Assembly (NCBI RefSeq): GCF_014696925.1
Contig: NZ_JACJQY010000008.1
Coordinates: forward strand, 1-64,000
Direction of reading: 5' to 3'
Length of the DNA stretch: 64,000 nt
Source of the DNA: Phormidium tenue FACHB-1050
GTDB taxonomy: Bacteria; Cyanobacteriota; Cyanobacteriia; Pseudanabaenales; Pseudanabaenaceae
In this document: piece by piece, positions 9,600 through 21,166 of the stretch
Position numbering within the stretch: the stretch's first letter is position 1
Layout: the number at the start of each line of letters is the position of its first letter
The notes under the pieces: model-generated
Seen by the model: the letters and a program-made list of their open reading frames with translations, nothing else
What the model was told of the DNA's origin: nothing
Databases searched by the model: none
Made by a program: the position numbers and the translations under genes

Positions 9600-10361
9600 T
9601 CATTTTTGAGTAACTACATTGGAGATCTCGATATGATCACGGCATTCTTTTTTTAATTGCCAACATTCCCAAAACATTTTTAAGATTACTTTGATGTTAG
9701 CTCCTGTCGCTGTGCCAAATTTCCGAGGGAAGTGCTGCACAGGTAATTCGATAATCGGGAAATGTTGTAATTTTAAGAGAAATTCGGCGCTAAATAAGGC
9801 TCCATCAGATTTGATCGGTTTGATCGATTTGTAAATGCTGCGTGGAAATAGTTTAAAGGCGCAATCAATGTCTTTGGCTCGGATACCCAGTACCACTTGA
9901 ATAAATTGATGATACAGCCAAGCATTGAGCGATCGCACAAAAACATCGGCACGTTTAGCTCGATAACCGATCACGATCTTGGATAATATTTGTCCTTGTG
10001 AATTGTAGATATATGGAAAAAATTGATCGAGATCGCTAATCTCAAACTGTCCATCTCCATCGGTTAAGAAAATATATTCATGCACAGACTGATCAAAACC
10101 AGTTCTCAAAGCTGAGCCATAACCCAAATTGTGCGGATGATTAATCAGTCGAATCTGTGGATTTTTCACTGCTAATTCAGACACGATCGCTTTAGTCGCA
10201 TCAGTAGAGCCATCATTGACCACGATGATTTCATAGCAAATCTGGAGATCGCTTAGGTAATCAATGGCATTGGTGATCACCCGATCAATATTTTCCGCTT
10301 CATTGTAAGCAGGCAATACCACAGATAGAGATAGAGAATTGCTCATCGGTTTATGGCTCAT
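9600..10361 (-). CDS. glycosyltransferase family 2, polyprenyl-phosphate sugar synthase-like
   Basis: 253 residues with a GT-A fold: LSVVLPAYNEAENI at the N-terminus, VVNDGSTD (nucleotide binding) near residue 50, and the DGDGQF metal/donor motif near residue 100. There is no C-terminal membrane anchor, which fits soluble dolichyl-phosphate-mannose synthase-like enzymes. It could load a sugar onto polyprenyl phosphate for the GT-C enzymes encoded around it. It follows the membrane protein gene at 10377-11633 with a 15-base gap, so the two are probably one transcript. A second in-frame ATG at 10346 is possible. Sugar specificity cannot be read from the sequence. Confidence 0.85.
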   Translation of the reverse strand: MSHKPMSNSLSLSVVLPAYNEAENIDRVITNAIDYLSDLQICYEIIVVNDGSTDATKAIVSELAVKNPQIRLINHPHNLGYGSALRTGFDQSVHEYIFLTDGDGQFEISDLDQFFPYIYNSQGQILSKIVIGYRAKRADVFVRSLNAWLYHQFIQVVLGIRAKDIDCAFKLFPRSIYKSIKPIKSDGALFSAEFLLKLQHFPIIELPVQHFPRKFGTATGANIKVILKMFWECWQLKKECRDHIEISNVVTQK

Positions 10362-10376
10362 GGATGCTAAGGCTGG

Positions 10377-11633
10377 TTAATAGATAGTGCTTGTATTGGT
10401 TGCCAGCGAATCGTATGGGAGAGCAGAACTCCAAATAAGATGATATTTACAGCACTGATTATTATAGATCACACTTTGACCCCACACTTCTGGAATGGCA
10501 TTGAATAAGGCTTCATAGTTATATTGCAGATAAACATAGCCCACATTTACCGATCCTGTGATGGTAAAGCCCCAATAGATCCACTTGATTGTGGGAATTA
10601 TAGCGATCGCAATTGCTATAAAAGCCAAACCATACAACATGTAACGTTCATGCATTCGCGTTGGCAACATAAAAAATCCGATCAACATCGTCGCTGCGGC
10701 TAAGCAATTAGCTGCAAAGTGTCGTTGTTGGTATAGAAAGATTCCTAACCACATCGTAAGGATTCCCAAAAATGCTAAACCAATTACCTTGTAACTAATT
10801 CCCAAAAATGTCGTAGCATCGCGCTGCCAATTTGCCCATCCCCAAATATTGAAAGCATTGACCGAGGCAAAATCATAATAATTCGCTGTACCTTGCAATC
10901 GTTGATATAAACCAAAGAATGGGGTGAGCATACCATTTTCAAGTCCATAGAAAGGCAAGACAATTGACCAAATCAATGCTAAACCACCAACAGCGATCGC
11001 CATCCATTTCCACCAAGTCTGACGAAACCATTGAGAGATTACCAAGAATGGTGCAAGAAAAAGTCCTTGTGGTTTCACAATGACCATCACGGCAATAAGT
11101 AGTCCTGCTCTAATTAGAAGATTTTGCTGAATTAAGTAAAAAGCCCATAGCATTAATAAAACCATGACACCATCTACCTGTCCCCAAACTGACGAGACAA
11201 ATATCATTAATGGATTAAAGGCGTAGATTAGGGCTATTTTGTGAGCAACATCATGCGTTGTGTATGGCTTTAAGATTCTTGCGATTAAAAAAGCTGATCC
11301 AATATCGGCAAGTACAGGTGGTAATTTGATCATCGCCATTAGTATTACTCCATCAGTATGACTAAGGGTAGGATCGAAAAGTAGTTGATAAATCTTGCCA
11401 ATCAACCACGATATATAAAGATAAGCAGGTGGATAGTCACAGTTTGAGAAGTTATAGAAATTGAAAAACCCCTGCTGAATCAAGTCTATTGACCAAGCCT
11501 TAAATAGATTCATATCAATCCAAAAGGCGATCGGTAGACTGATTAGCAGTAGATGTAAAACTAGGGCGATCGCCAATCCTAGATAAAACCTAGATGAATT
11601 TAGTTCTAATGGGGCTTTTGCGATATTGGTCAT
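10377..11633 (-). CDS. GT-C-fold mannosyltransferase-like membrane protein
   Basis: About 418 residues and ten or more membrane helices. The first outer loop carries IDMNLFKAW and then NCDYPPAYLY, the Asp and the DYPP motif typical of GT-C mannosyl/glucosyltransferases; GQVDGVMV follows further on. The frame extends to 11669, but that segment lies inside a family-2 palindromic element whose left end (TATAGCAAAGC) is found elsewhere, so I place the start at the ATG at 11633 (MTNIAKAP). The partner GT2 gene follows 15 bases later. Likely function: transfer of a sugar from a polyprenyl-linked donor outside the cytoplasmic membrane. Confidence 0.7.
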   Translation of the reverse strand: MTNIAKAPLELNSSRFYLGLAIALVLHLLLISLPIAFWIDMNLFKAWSIDLIQQGFFNFYNFSNCDYPPAYLYISWLIGKIYQLLFDPTLSHTDGVILMAMIKLPPVLADIGSAFLIARILKPYTTHDVAHKIALIYAFNPLMIFVSSVWGQVDGVMVLLMLWAFYLIQQNLLIRAGLLIAVMVIVKPQGLFLAPFLVISQWFRQTWWKWMAIAVGGLALIWSIVLPFYGLENGMLTPFFGLYQRLQGTANYYDFASVNAFNIWGWANWQRDATTFLGISYKVIGLAFLGILTMWLGIFLYQQRHFAANCLAAATMLIGFFMLPTRMHERYMLYGLAFIAIAIAIIPTIKWIYWGFTITGSVNVGYVYLQYNYEALFNAIPEVWGQSVIYNNQCCKYHLIWSSALPYDSLATNTSTIY

Positions 11634-11661
11634 TTTTTCCGATATGTAACCAGACAAGTAA

Positions 11662-11765
11662 TATAGCAAAGCAAGAGTTTAGCTAGTACCAACCAAAATC
11701 CAAATAGTGTGAGGCGGCGCTTCGTGCCGCCTCACACTATTTGGGTTTTGGCTATGGCTTATAAC
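11662..11765. repeat. family-2 palindromic element
   Basis: Hairpin 11693-11751 with the AATAGTGTGAGG stem and a GGCGCTTCGTGCC centre. One mismatch (T for C) lies in the left arm. The left end is of the TATAGCAAAGCAAG type shared with the copies at 49833 and 51707. Confidence 0.8.
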
Positions 11766-11774
11766 AATCGCTAG

Positions 11775-11818
11775 TCGAGAAAGTAGTGGTAATTCACGAA
11801 TTACCACTACTTTCTCGA
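11775..11818. terminator. perfect hairpin upstream of hpsA-like gene
   Basis: Inverted repeat with arms TCGAGAAAGTAGTGGTAATT and their complement around a CACG-like centre. There is no T-run, so it may be a palindromic repeat in the leader of the hpsA-like gene rather than a terminator. Confidence 0.5.
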
Positions 11819-11892
11819 TTCTGATCAAAATTTTTTGCAACTTTTACAACTTGCTTGGGTAACATATTGCAGTCAGGTTGGTAGAAACTGTT

Positions 11893-14800
11893 ATGTCCGA
11901 CTCTAAGCAAAGCCGCAAACTCAATCGTTTTTTTGCCGAGTTTCTTGCAAAAATCAGGAAATGGCTGAATAAAATCGGTAGTCCGATTAGGCTTAGTCGC
12001 CGCTTTATCCGTGCGTTGTTAAATGGCAGTAGCGGTAAAAGACGAAAGGCGGGCGGTTTTGTGTTGCCAACTGTGACGATGGTTACCCTAGTGGTGAGCT
12101 TGCTAGTAGTCTCGATGGTGGCGAGATCAGCTGATCGCGCTAGAGAAGCATCTAATGCCAGAGTTGAGCAAGTATATCGCAGTGCCAACTCCACCATTCT
12201 TGACCGAGCTAGGGCAAAGATTAGCGCCCTAATCGAAGATCCCAGCCTTCCTGGTGGTACTCCACCCGAATCTTCCCTCTACCAAGCCATTACTCAAGAC
12301 AATGGCAACTACACATTTGCTGATGAAATAAGGCTGCAACTTGTTGATCCAACTTTAAATGGAGGAGCAGCTGATACTAATATTAACTGGGGTTCTCTTG
12401 CCATTGCCAATAACGATGTTGTTAGTACTGCTTGGAAGTTTCCTGTAGATACTGATAGCAATGGTAGATATGATTCCTTTGCTATCTATAGCATTTTGTT
12501 TCGGACAACGCCACGAGATAGCATCTCTAACCTAAATACCCGTCCAGTTAGTCCCCTTGAAGTGCGGACTCCGCCTATGGACAACGGGATCTTGAGTGGA
12601 GCTTGTGTCAGTGCAGCCCAATCTGGAGCTAGTACGACTGAAGGTTGGGTAACTACTTCTGACAATTCACTCAAAAAGAGTTTCTTTGTTTATGCACTTA
12701 CAGTTCCAATTACCACCCCTCTAGATGATCCCTCTAGCCCTTTAACTGCGGCGGAGCAGGCAAGTGGTAACTATGAAGTTTATACCGGCAATCCATCATT
12801 TAGCGCCCTAGAGCTACAACAAGATCGGGCGCGATCGCCTCAAAATACCAACGCGGTTTGGTTTGAAGGTGACTTAGAGATCTCCCGCGCCGCTCGCTTT
12901 GACCTTAACGGTAGAATCTATACCGCAGGGAACTTGATGTTGGGAGCTACTGCACCAATTAGGTTGTTTCAGGTAAGCAGTCCTGAATCTTGTTATTACA
13001 AAGAAGAAAATAGCAAAATCCTTGTTGCAGGGAATGTAGTTGAGGGGGATGCGCTAGTTAGTGACAACTCCTTAAGTGTTGATCCTAATGTGGTTTCAGT
13101 TCACCTGTTCCGAGGAGCTGGAGCTGGCAAAGATCCAACGCAGGATGGCACTGGTTCAAACCCAGCACAAATTAAGTTAATCAATAACACTACCCAAAGT
13201 CTAGTTGACGACAACACCAATCGTGGACGTGACGTTGCCTTTAACGATTTTGCTTATAACTTCCGTGTTGATGCTTTAGTTACTCAAGCAGTTGGGACAT
13301 TTTCAGGCGCTAGCGTTATTAATCCGTCTCTCACTGTCTTTGCAGATGTCAACGACACTGATGTCTTAACTAACGATCCAGTTGCTGTCAAAAAAGACAT
13401 TGTCAGCCGCATCAAAGACGAAGGTTTGACCGCAGACGCTGACTTCAGAGAAGCAAGACGTAAATCTATAGAAGCTTACTTTAGATTAAGGACTCGTAAG
13501 GTTCCCTATCGAGAAGTTCCATTTGGCGCTCCAGACACTGTGATCTATGGTGGTGTCACTCCAAATTTTACGACTATTACTACTACTAGTGGCACTGAAT
13601 GGAAGCCTCCAGTAGAATGGATGATTCCGGCCTATGCTAATACCACAGCGCTAACCTCTACGGCAACGGCTGACATTGAAGCTGGTAGAGCTTTGCGTAG
13701 AGGGACGGCTGGCGTTGCTATCACTGCTGCCACCGTACCACCAACTACAGTCGCCAAAATTGGAGACCTGACCTTAAGTGCATCAGGCAACATAGCCGCT
13801 TTACCCGCAACCAAGCCAGAAGTTGAGAAGACAACTAAGGAACAGTTCTTAGGCGATCGCGTTTTAGTTGGAAATAACCTTCCTGCACTTTGGCTCAAAA
13901 CCGAGGGTTCTCTGAATCGGTATGTTGGTGCAACTGAGCCTCACGAACTTACCAATAACAACTCTATTTTTTGGAATGGGGCAGAAGGTTCGGCAGCGAG
14001 TACTAATGTTGCTGATGCTCGCAATCGCTTTACTCAGTCAAATTCACTCAAGTCTTTGGGGGTATCGGATCGTGGTGGTTTCTGGGAACTAAATGCTGCT
14101 GACAACCCTGCCATTGATGCAACAGGAACTGCCACGCCCACCCAAGCTCCAGTTAGTGGTGGACTTAGAGTGGTTACTGGTGCTGGGGTCTATAGTCGGG
14201 TAAGTACTCAAACATTTTTACCTCAGCCGCCTGCGTTAACAGATAACACCAACACTCCCGAAGTAAATGAATCGTTGTTTCCTGTTGTCTGGAGCGATGC
14301 GATGCCGATGACGGGTGTTGATACTGCGACTACAGCACCTAAGGGCGACTTGCAGATGCGAGCAACCGCAGTTTATCACTACAAAACTTCAGCTTACGAT
14401 CCTGCTGTACCTGCAACCTATCAAACGCCACTCGCCTGTGTCAGTAGCTACTACGACCCTACCAACTCAGTTACAGCCCAAGACATACTGGTCACGGGCG
14501 GTCGCTCAAACAATGGGTTTACCTACAATGTTGGGACAACTGCCTCAGGTGTCACAGGCATTACCTATAACGCTACAACCAAGTTGTTTACTAGTAGTGC
14601 TGGGGGCGAGAATCCTCTAGCAGGTACATTAGCTCAAAGGCTATCCTATCAAGGCAACTTGATGTTTCCTAGTGGTCGATTTGTGAATGAGCCATTAAGA
14701 AATGCTCTGATCAAAATCGCGGCAACCCAGAGATTGACTCTGCCTGATCAGTCCGCAGTGGATTCTACACTTTGTGCTTTACAAATTCTTGATGGAACGA

Positions 14801-17800
14801 TTACTAGAAATGCGGCAAATTTCCCTAACAATGCTGTCAAAGAGTCATCTTTCTTAGATGGACGTGAAGTTAAAGCGCTGAATAAAGACGAATCGTTAAC
14901 TTCGCAAATTACAAATAACGCCAATCGTTCTGATCTATATGATCTTGAAATAGAGCAGCGTCAGCCCTTAGAGATTAGGGTGACTGATCTAGATATGAAT
15001 ATTTTGCGGGGAGCTACGATCTCTGGTGGCAATAATGCCGCTAGTTTAAATACAGACTTTTTACTTCCCTACAGTGGTGTTGTCTATGCAACTCGTGATG
15101 ATGCCCTGCCCGATCTGAGCTACTTTGACACTAATAACTTAACTGGGGCTTCTGAGGCGACAAACCTAAGTAAACGCAAAGCTCTCAGTTCTACCGATTT
15201 TCGCTTAGATGCATCTCGTCGCGCTAATGGTATCCGTTTGATTAATGGAGCTAGGCTCTGGCGTGGTACAGGAACTGACCAGCCAAACTTCACTCAAGCA
15301 ACACAAGGTGAAAAAGGACTGATTTTAGTTTCTAATAACCCTGTTTATATCAGTGCGGCTAATGCTACTGGTGACATTGGGTTTAACTTACATACAGCCG
15401 AAGAATTTACAACGGCGCTAACTAGTAACTGGAGTAATTTCTATACTCGTACAGCTGCGAATCTTAACCCCAACTTTGCCTACCGTCCTAGCCAAGCAAA
15501 TGCAGCAGCAAGTCCTGCTGGTGGTGATCAATGGCGACCTGCAACAGTAATTGCAGATAGTATCACGGTGCAGTCGGCTAGCTTTAATGCAGGATTTCGC
15601 AATCAGGGTGACTATGACTTGCGAAATAACCGCAATACATCAACAGCCACGAATTGGCAGAGTCGCAGTGTCGCTACTAAGTTGATCAGTCAATCAGTTG
15701 GACAGACTAGTAGTGATATCTCTGTACTCCAAGATTTGCCTTCGATCAAACGCCTCAGCATGGGCTTCTTAAATAATAACTTTGTCACTAGTTACAACTG
15801 GTTGCCTAGTGCCTCGGCTGCTGATTCGATCTCTGGTGGGGCTACAGGGGTGGCAAGTACTGCTTCCAATAATGCCACTAATCTCTGGCCAGGACTGACT
15901 ACTGCTAATAGCAATAGCTACTTCTCTAATGGAGTCACGCCTGTACAGCGTCGGGTGATCTTTGGGGAATATGGCATGGAGATTTGCCGCAAGGTTCCCA
16001 CATCAGAATGTACTTTTAGTGATTGGGTGATGGCTGGAGCAGGGACGACAGCTCTGCCTAGTCGTACTGGTGCTGCTGGCATTATCACTCCAACGGATGC
16101 GCCGCGTTATATTGATCCTGCTGATGAGCGCTTCCCCCGTCGAGTTTCATTCTTGCGCTATGACGACATCTATAAGGATGGCAACAAAGCGCTAATCATG
16201 GCGGCGGGTAATTGCCCTCAACTCGACAACTGGTGGCCGATGCCAATTGGAGTCGCCTATGGCAACAACTCATCAACAATAACCACAAATCCTGGATACA
16301 CCTATCCCAAAGTGTTGGGCGATCGCGACACACCTTTTAATGCATCTGGCTCGGCAAGCACGGCTTATGGCAATGTCGGCTGTCCTGCTACTAAACCAGT
16401 GGTGAGATTTGACAATAACAATGACATCTCAGGAAATGAAGGGCGGAGAATTTACAAACTGCCTCAGTTTGGCTTTAAGGATGCAACTGATCCTGTGATC
16501 GTCTCAGCACCAATCACTAATGATCCTGATCCTCAACATCCACCATTGAGAATCGGTGACAATCTACCCACTGTTTACCCTGCTACGGCTACTTCAACTT
16601 CGCTTGCATCAGACTACGTTAAGACAGCGGCTTTATATTCACCGATCGCGATCGCACCTGCTGGTGAACTCCTAGCACCTAACTTTGTTGCCCCTCTGAC
16701 CAATGGAGTTGCCGACAACCCACCAACTCCTTGGGCTGGTCATACAAGACGTAATGTGGTTCGCAATTATCCTCGCACAACTTCACCTTTACAAAGTACT
16801 ACTTTAGTTACCAATGAAGGGGATGGAAATACAGTTGCCAATCCACCAGCGACTGCCTTAACTCTAAACAATAATGCGGTTTATCGAGCATATACCTTTA
16901 GAGTAGTTGTTGATAATGCCAATAGCGCCAATAACGTCTCAGGGTCTGGTACACTTCCCGATCCGATCACTGTCGAGATATCCACTGTAGTTCCACCCTT
17001 AGCGAGCTTACCTGGCTCAGCAAATACTGACAATGGCAAATCACATATTGCCAGAAGAGGCGATTATCTTGGTACTGGTCCAACAGGGCTACAACCACAG
17101 GTTAGAAACACTCGCTATGCCAATAACACCACTTGCGGCACTCCCATCAATGCGATTGGTGATGAAGAAGCGATTCCTGGCTGTTCCACAGCAGCTGGGC
17201 GAGGCGAGGGCACTGGCGTAGACTATCTATCGACCATTTATCGCTGGAACGGCACAAATTGGGTTCCTGCGGACTATGTGGGCGCTCCTACTGCGGGTGG
17301 TAAACAAGTTCTCAAATTCCCTGACTCTACCAATCCTCAATGTTCAACTATCAACACTGGAACCTCCGCTACTGATAGCTGCTTCCAATGGGTCACAGTT
17401 CTCGTTGTTAGAGACAATGCGAACGAAGAACAAGAACGCTTCCGCGTCAAGATTGACAACCCTAATACTGCGGAGTCTGGTGCAGTATTAAGAACTGTAA
17501 CTCCTGATACAGCTACTGGGAATAACTGGGACTTCCGTTGGGTGAGAATTGACAACGACGACTCTGCAACATCCTTTGGTACGGCTACACCAACCCCAAC
17601 CCCAACGCCAACGCCAACGCCAACCCCACCCCCAGCAACCCCAACCCCAACACCGAAGCCAGCAACCCCAACCCCAACCCCAACCCCGAAGCCAACTGCT
17701 ACCCCAACACCGAAGCCAGCAACCCCAACCCCAACCCCAACACCGAAGCCAACTGCAACCCCAACACCGAAGCCAACTGCTACACCAACACCAACACCAG

Positions 17801-20244
17801 CACCAACCCCAACACCACCCCCAACCGGAGGCACATTATTCCCACGTAGGTACTTCTTTGAAGGTAATATGCGCTTACCATTCTCTGCGCTTTTACCTCC
17901 TTTCTCTGACTCCATCTCACTTGCAGCCGCCTATCCTGCAACAGATGCAAGTGCAGCTCGCAACTACCCCTACCCTGGAGTAACTACAAATAAAAACTAT
18001 GGTTTCGTTCCTAACACCAACAACAATAGTGTATGGGGCGAAGATGTTAATAACAACAATGTGTTAGATACAGGTGAAGATCTGAATGGTAATGGCATTC
18101 TAGATCGTGAGCAATTCCCTGATATTTCTCCTGATGGTGCTCCTGTAATCTCTGGTGGTGCTACTGATAATGGTCAAGTACCAATGCTTCCAGGTATGAA
18201 TAAAGCCATGCCTCAGAGAGTAGCGCGATCGTTGTGGTATCGAGTTGTCAATAACAATAATGAGGAAACTGGAGATAGCAGCACTGTATGGTATGACAAT
18301 GATGGTGACTTATTTATTTACAACACCAGTTACAACTCCTCCACTGCTAACACAAATGGAACCTTCAACGTCAATCAACCCGCACCGTTAATCTTGCCTG
18401 AAACGGTCTGTATTGAGACAGGTACTACCACAAACGGCACGATTGACAAAACCTGTACTGCTTCAACATTGCTCAATCTCAATTTACCTGCAAATCCTGT
18501 ATTCCCCAATAATAGTGGAACTAATCAACCAGCATCGTCGTTTACAGTGTGCGGTGTTACAGGTAATTCCAGAAGATATCAAGCGGTTGAAAGAGTAGGT
18601 ACTAACTTCTTATTCGATATCACAGGTAGTAGTTGCCCAAGTACTTTGGGTGATCCTCGTAGTGCGATCGTTAACTTTGCGGATGGATTGAAGGCGATCT
18701 CCTCTGCGGCTCCTGCCACAGCAAACACTGCACAGACTGTAACCCTTGGTGGTACTGGTACAACTCGCATAGTAAATGCGCTGAGCAGCACCAAGCTCAA
18801 TGTCTTAGATTTGACTGCCGCCAATATCAATACAGATCTCAAAGATGCCACCCTCACCTTGAGTGCAAATGGCAATCCTGACCCGACCTTCTTGCTCCGC
18901 GCTCCTAATGCTGACGTGACGATCGATGGCTTGTATGTCAAGTTAAATGGAGTTGATCCAAACAAAGTATTTTGGGTATTCCCAAGGGTTGGGCTTAAGG
19001 CTCTGACCATCCAAGGTGGTAGCAGTGCGGCGGCGAAACCAACCGTATTGGTGGGTAACTTTATTGGTACTATGCCTGCCACTGCTGGCACAGCAGCAAA
19101 CAGCACAGGACTAAACATTGGTTCCACGGGCGGTGGTAAGGGTGTATCGATCAGAAGTGCAAGATTCCTTGGCTTTAGAGCAGTAAATGTCGCAACTGCT
19201 GCCACAGAATCCGCTACTGCTTCGATAACCCCAGCGGCGATCGGGATTGACTCGACTGCAAAAATCACGGCGATGACCACAGTTAATCAGCCAGTAGTTG
19301 TACCAGTCTTACAAATCCACGCACCAGTCACCACTACTGTTGCCGCATCAGGATCTGAGGCGACCTTACCACAGCCAACCGTTGGATTTGCTAAGTATCT
19401 ACAAGGCACTAATGGTATCCCCAATACTACCGACGGTACTGGACAATGGACGCAGCGAGTAGCTGCACCCGCAACTACAGTCAATGTTTACTTTGTGGCA
19501 GGAAATACGCCTTCCCGATCCTATGTGCCTTACCTCACCTCTGCAAATGCTGGTAATGCAAATCTTTCACTCTACACAGGTGAAACTGGTGGTGGTTTAC
19601 ATAACTTCGTCCGATTTATGGAAAATTGGACTAGCACGTCACTACAAATTGCAGGTGGATTTATTCAAAACACTCGCAGTACATTTGCAACGGCTCCGTT
19701 CTCTAGTACTGCTCCTTACACCAGCTTAGATTTAGCTGGATGTCTCTCTCCAACTGCTACATATGCGACTCGTGCAACCTGTATTGATACAAGTAGTGAC
19801 ACTCAAAGTTGGTTTACCAATCCTAGTGCTGGTAGTAATGATCCTCTAATTAACTTTGCTAAGTATTACCAATCAACTAATATTCAGTCGATTCCGTTCT
19901 ACACAGCGCCTACTCGCTTGTGGGGATTTGATGTTGGACTACTCGTACAACAGCCTGACTTGTTTGCCCAACGCTTCTCGCAAGCATTACCCAACCCTAA
20001 CGAGTTCTTTAGAGAATCTAGTAGGGAAGATCCTTGGGTAACAACGATGCTCTGCGCCTTGCAGCCTGCTCCAACCGCCTTGAATACCAACAACGTGGCG
20101 GCTGATGGTATCAATGTCGGACTTGCACAGCGCTTGGGTACTAGAGTCACCAATTACACAAACTTTGCCCTAGGTCAGAGGGATCGTCCCGCAGACTGTA
20201 ATACTAGCGCAGTTCCAACTACGACTTATTCTCCTGCTACTTAG
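11893..20244 (+). CDS. hpsA: giant HpsA-like hormogonium polysaccharide protein
   Basis: About 2783 residues. A basic cytoplasmic N-terminus (1-52) precedes one hydrophobic helix (about 56-77) beginning [13 protein letters not shown]. This resembles a prepilin N-terminus but has no Glu at +5, as in PilX-like proteins. The region after it ([21 protein letters not shown]) matches HpsA-type proteins of filamentous cyanobacteria, needed for polysaccharide secretion during gliding. The rest is a long extracellular beta-rich region ending one module in RIDNDD (Calx-beta-like), then a Thr-Pro/Lys-Pro run (about 1897-1979). An Asn/Asp-rich loop near 2052-2073 with DLNGNGILD is probably calcium-binding. 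The frame has a TTG at 11878; I prefer the ATG at 11893. It leads a run of four pseudopilin genes. Family call good; length unusually large as far as I recall. Confidence 0.8.
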   Translation: MSDSKQSRKLNRFFAEFLAKIRKWLNKIGSPIRLSRRFIRALLNGSSGKRRKAGGFVLPTVTMVTLVVSLLVVSMVARSADRAREASNARVEQVYRSANSTILDRARAKISALIEDPSLPGGTPPESSLYQAITQDNGNYTFADEIRLQLVDPTLNGGAADTNINWGSLAIANNDVVSTAWKFPVDTDSNGRYDSFAIYSILFRTTPRDSISNLNTRPVSPLEVRTPPMDNGILSGACVSAAQSGASTTEGWVTTSDNSLKKSFFVYALTVPITTPLDDPSSPLTAAEQASGNYEVYTGNPSFSALELQQDRARSPQNTNAVWFEGDLEISRAARFDLNGRIYTAGNLMLGATAPIRLFQVSSPESCYYKEENSKILVAGNVVEGDALVSDNSLSVDPNVVSVHLFRGAGAGKDPTQDGTGSNPAQIKLINNTTQSLVDDNTNRGRDVAFNDFAYNFRVDALVTQAVGTFSGASVINPSLTVFADVNDTDVLTNDPVAVKKDIVSRIKDEGLTADADFREARRKSIEAYFRLRTRKVPYREVPFGAPDTVIYGGVTPNFTTITTTSGTEWKPPVEWMIPAYANTTALTSTATADIEAGRALRRGTAGVAITAATVPPTTVAKIGDLTLSASGNIAALPATKPEVEKTTKEQFLGDRVLVGNNLPALWLKTEGSLNRYVGATEPHELTNNNSIFWNGAEGSAASTNVADARNRFTQSNSLKSLGVSDRGGFWELNAADNPAIDATGTATPTQAPVSGGLRVVTGAGVYSRVSTQTFLPQPPALTDNTNTPEVNESLFPVVWSDAMPMTGVDTATTAPKGDLQMRATAVYHYKTSAYDPAVPATYQTPLACVSSYYDPTNSVTAQDILVTGGRSNNGFTYNVGTTASGVTGITYNATTKLFTSSAGGENPLAGTLAQRLSYQGNLMFPSGRFVNEPLRNALIKIAATQRLTLPDQSAVDSTLCALQILDGTITRNAANFPNNAVKESSFLDGREVKALNKDESLTSQITNNANRSDLYDLEIEQRQPLEIRVTDLDMNILRGATISGGNNAASLNTDFLLPYSGVVYATRDDALPDLSYFDTNNLTGASEATNLSKRKALSSTDFRLDASRRANGIRLINGARLWRGTGTDQPNFTQATQGEKGLILVSNNPVYISAANATGDIGFNLHTAEEFTTALTSNWSNFYTRTAANLNPNFAYRPSQANAAASPAGGDQWRPATVIADSITVQSASFNAGFRNQGDYDLRNNRNTSTATNWQSRSVATKLISQSVGQTSSDISVLQDLPSIKRLSMGFLNNNFVTSYNWLPSASAADSISGGATGVASTASNNATNLWPGLTTANSNSYFSNGVTPVQRRVIFGEYGMEICRKVPTSECTFSDWVMAGAGTTALPSRTGAAGIITPTDAPRYIDPADERFPRRVSFLRYDDIYKDGNKALIMAAGNCPQLDNWWPMPIGVAYGNNSSTITTNPGYTYPKVLGDRDTPFNASGSASTAYGNVGCPATKPVVRFDNNNDISGNEGRRIYKLPQFGFKDATDPVIVSAPITNDPDPQHPPLRIGDNLPTVYPATATSTSLASDYVKTAALYSPIAIAPAGELLAPNFVAPLTNGVADNPPTPWAGHTRRNVVRNYPRTTSPLQSTTLVTNEGDGNTVANPPATALTLNNNAVYRAYTFRVVVDNANSANNVSGSGTLPDPITVEISTVVPPLASLPGSANTDNGKSHIARRGDYLGTGPTGLQPQVRNTRYANNTTCGTPINAIGDEEAIPGCSTAAGRGEGTGVDYLSTIYRWNGTNWVPADYVGAPTAGGKQVLKFPDSTNPQCSTINTGTSATDSCFQWVTVLVVRDNANEEQERFRVKIDNPNTAESGAVLRTVTPDTATGNNWDFRWVRIDNDDSATSFGTATPTPTPTPTPTPTPPPATPTPTPKPATPTPTPTPKPTATPTPKPATPTPTPTPKPTATPTPKPTATPTPTPAPTPTPPPTGGTLFPRRYFFEGNMRLPFSALLPPFSDSISLAAAYPATDASAARNYPYPGVTTNKNYGFVPNTNNNSVWGEDVNNNNVLDTGEDLNGNGILDREQFPDISPDGAPVISGGATDNGQVPMLPGMNKAMPQRVARSLWYRVVNNNNEETGDSSTVWYDNDGDLFIYNTSYNSSTANTNGTFNVNQPAPLILPETVCIETGTTTNGTIDKTCTASTLLNLNLPANPVFPNNSGTNQPASSFTVCGVTGNSRRYQAVERVGTNFLFDITGSSCPSTLGDPRSAIVNFADGLKAISSAAPATANTAQTVTLGGTGTTRIVNALSSTKLNVLDLTAANINTDLKDATLTLSANGNPDPTFLLRAPNADVTIDGLYVKLNGVDPNKVFWVFPRVGLKALTIQGGSSAAAKPTVLVGNFIGTMPATAGTAANSTGLNIGSTGGGKGVSIRSARFLGFRAVNVATAATESATASITPAAIGIDSTAKITAMTTVNQPVVVPVLQIHAPVTTTVAASGSEATLPQPTVGFAKYLQGTNGIPNTTDGTGQWTQRVAAPATTVNVYFVAGNTPSRSYVPYLTSANAGNANLSLYTGETGGGLHNFVRFMENWTSTSLQIAGGFIQNTRSTFATAPFSSTAPYTSLDLAGCLSPTATYATRATCIDTSSDTQSWFTNPSAGSNDPLINFAKYYQSTNIQSIPFYTAPTRLWGFDVGLLVQQPDLFAQRFSQALPNPNEFFRESSREDPWVTTMLCALQPAPTALNTNNVAADGINVGLAQRLGTRVTNYTNFALGQRDRPADCNTSAVPTTTYSPAT
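17581..17827 (+). repeat. Thr-Pro/Lys-Pro coding minisatellite in hpsA-like gene
   Basis: About 250 bases of 6-base units CCAACC/CCAACA/CCAACG, interrupted by CCGAAGCCA units, coding for TP, KPT and KPATP repeats. It forms a flexible, possibly wall-spanning or glycosylated linker between two extracellular parts. Repeat purity makes copy-number change by slippage likely. Confidence 0.9.
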
Positions 20245-20257
20245 CGATCGCTATCTC

Positions 20258-20294
20258 AAAAATGGTTTCTGGGTAATATCCTAGAAACCATTTT
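20258..20294 (+). terminator. terminator after hpsA-like gene
   Basis: Hairpin with arms AAAAATGGTTTCT and AGAAACCATTTT around GGGTAATATCCT, ending in a short T-run. It lies 14 bases past the hpsA stop and before the pseudopilin genes, so it may only lower transcription into them. Confidence 0.6.
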
Positions 20295-20383
20295 GCTTTA
20301 GAATCTAAGGCTAAAAAAAATCAAGTAAAATCAAGCAAGTTTTGCAGATTTGTACTAACCAATCTCAACTATGGTGAACCGCT

Positions 20384-21103
20384 ATGCGAAAACAAAATAC
20401 TCGTTTGTTACTTATAAAGTATTTGCTATCTACACAAGCAGGCTTTTCGCTGATCGAGTCACTTGTAGCTGTAGTCGTAGTTGCTATTTTGCTGGCTGCG
20501 ATCGTGCCTATGGTCGTATTATCCACTGCTTCACGAGTACAAGCAAGGCGAGTTGACTTAGCCACGCAGGCTGCTCGTAGCTATGTTGATGGTGTCCGCG
20601 CTGGCGTGATTAACATTGTCAATCCTGTGGCATCTTTTCCCTATATTGATAATGGTTCAACTTGGGTCGGGACATCTCGAAGCCAGTACTTTCAATCAGT
20701 ACCTGCTCCGACCAACGCTACAGTGGCAGCTTTAAACGCGCTTCCTGGTATTAAAGTTGACACTAATGGTGATGGCTTTAGTGCTGATGATCCTCAAGAT
20801 TTAGTGATTCAACCCATGCGTAGTGGTGCGCCTGATGGGAATAATCTAGACAGCCAAGGATTTTATATGGCGGTGCGAGTATATCGAGCCGATGCATTTC
20901 TAACAGATACCGCAAATCCTCCCAACCTAACTGGGATTAGAACAGGAGTCACCTTACAAACAGGGAATAATGAGGCAGACTGTCCTAATGGTAGTCGAGT
21001 TTTTACAAGTACAAATGGCTCACTCACCTGTCCTTTGGTAGTCATGAAAGTTGATATTTATCCTGCTGATAGTACTCTCGATCAGATTAGAGGTCGCTTA
21101 TAA
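20384..21103 (+). CDS. hpsB: type IV pilin-like protein (HpsB-like pseudopilin)
   Basis: 239 residues. A class III signal ends with G20, and the mature protein starts FSLIESLVAVV with Glu at +5, so prepilin peptidase cleavage and methylation are expected. The hydrophobic N-terminal helix is followed by a soluble head. DTNGDGFSADD at residues 126-136 is a calcium-binding-type loop, a feature of several pseudopilins. Located 139 bases after hpsA and followed by three more prepilin-like genes, it matches the hpsB position of the hps locus. It probably forms part of a pilus-like polysaccharide export device. Assignment to HpsB rests on order and type rather than on a sequence comparison. Confidence 0.75.
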   Translation: MRKQNTRLLLIKYLLSTQAGFSLIESLVAVVVVAILLAAIVPMVVLSTASRVQARRVDLATQAARSYVDGVRAGVINIVNPVASFPYIDNGSTWVGTSRSQYFQSVPAPTNATVAALNALPGIKVDTNGDGFSADDPQDLVIQPMRSGAPDGNNLDSQGFYMAVRVYRADAFLTDTANPPNLTGIRTGVTLQTGNNEADCPNGSRVFTSTNGSLTCPLVVMKVDIYPADSTLDQIRGRL

Positions 21104-21166
21104 ATTTATCTAAGTTTTAATTAAAGGTTTGATTTCACATTCTCCATCCCAATTCTTGGTAATGCC

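Noticed and set aside
17581-17827. Possible CRISPR-like array
   Set aside because: The units are 6-base coding repeats with no spacers of constant size; it is a protein-coding minisatellite.
17337-17915. 192-codon Gly-Val-rich frame opposite hpsA
   Set aside because: It is the complement of the Thr-Pro coding minisatellite; the periodic sequence keeps several frames open by composition alone.
17549-17983. Gln-Pro-rich frame on the + strand within hpsA
   Set aside because: It is an out-of-frame reading of the same CCAACC repeats and has no start signal.
18579-19280. 233-codon frame opposite hpsA
   Set aside because: Ala/Val-rich shadow of a strongly coded gene; no ribosome-binding site or domain.
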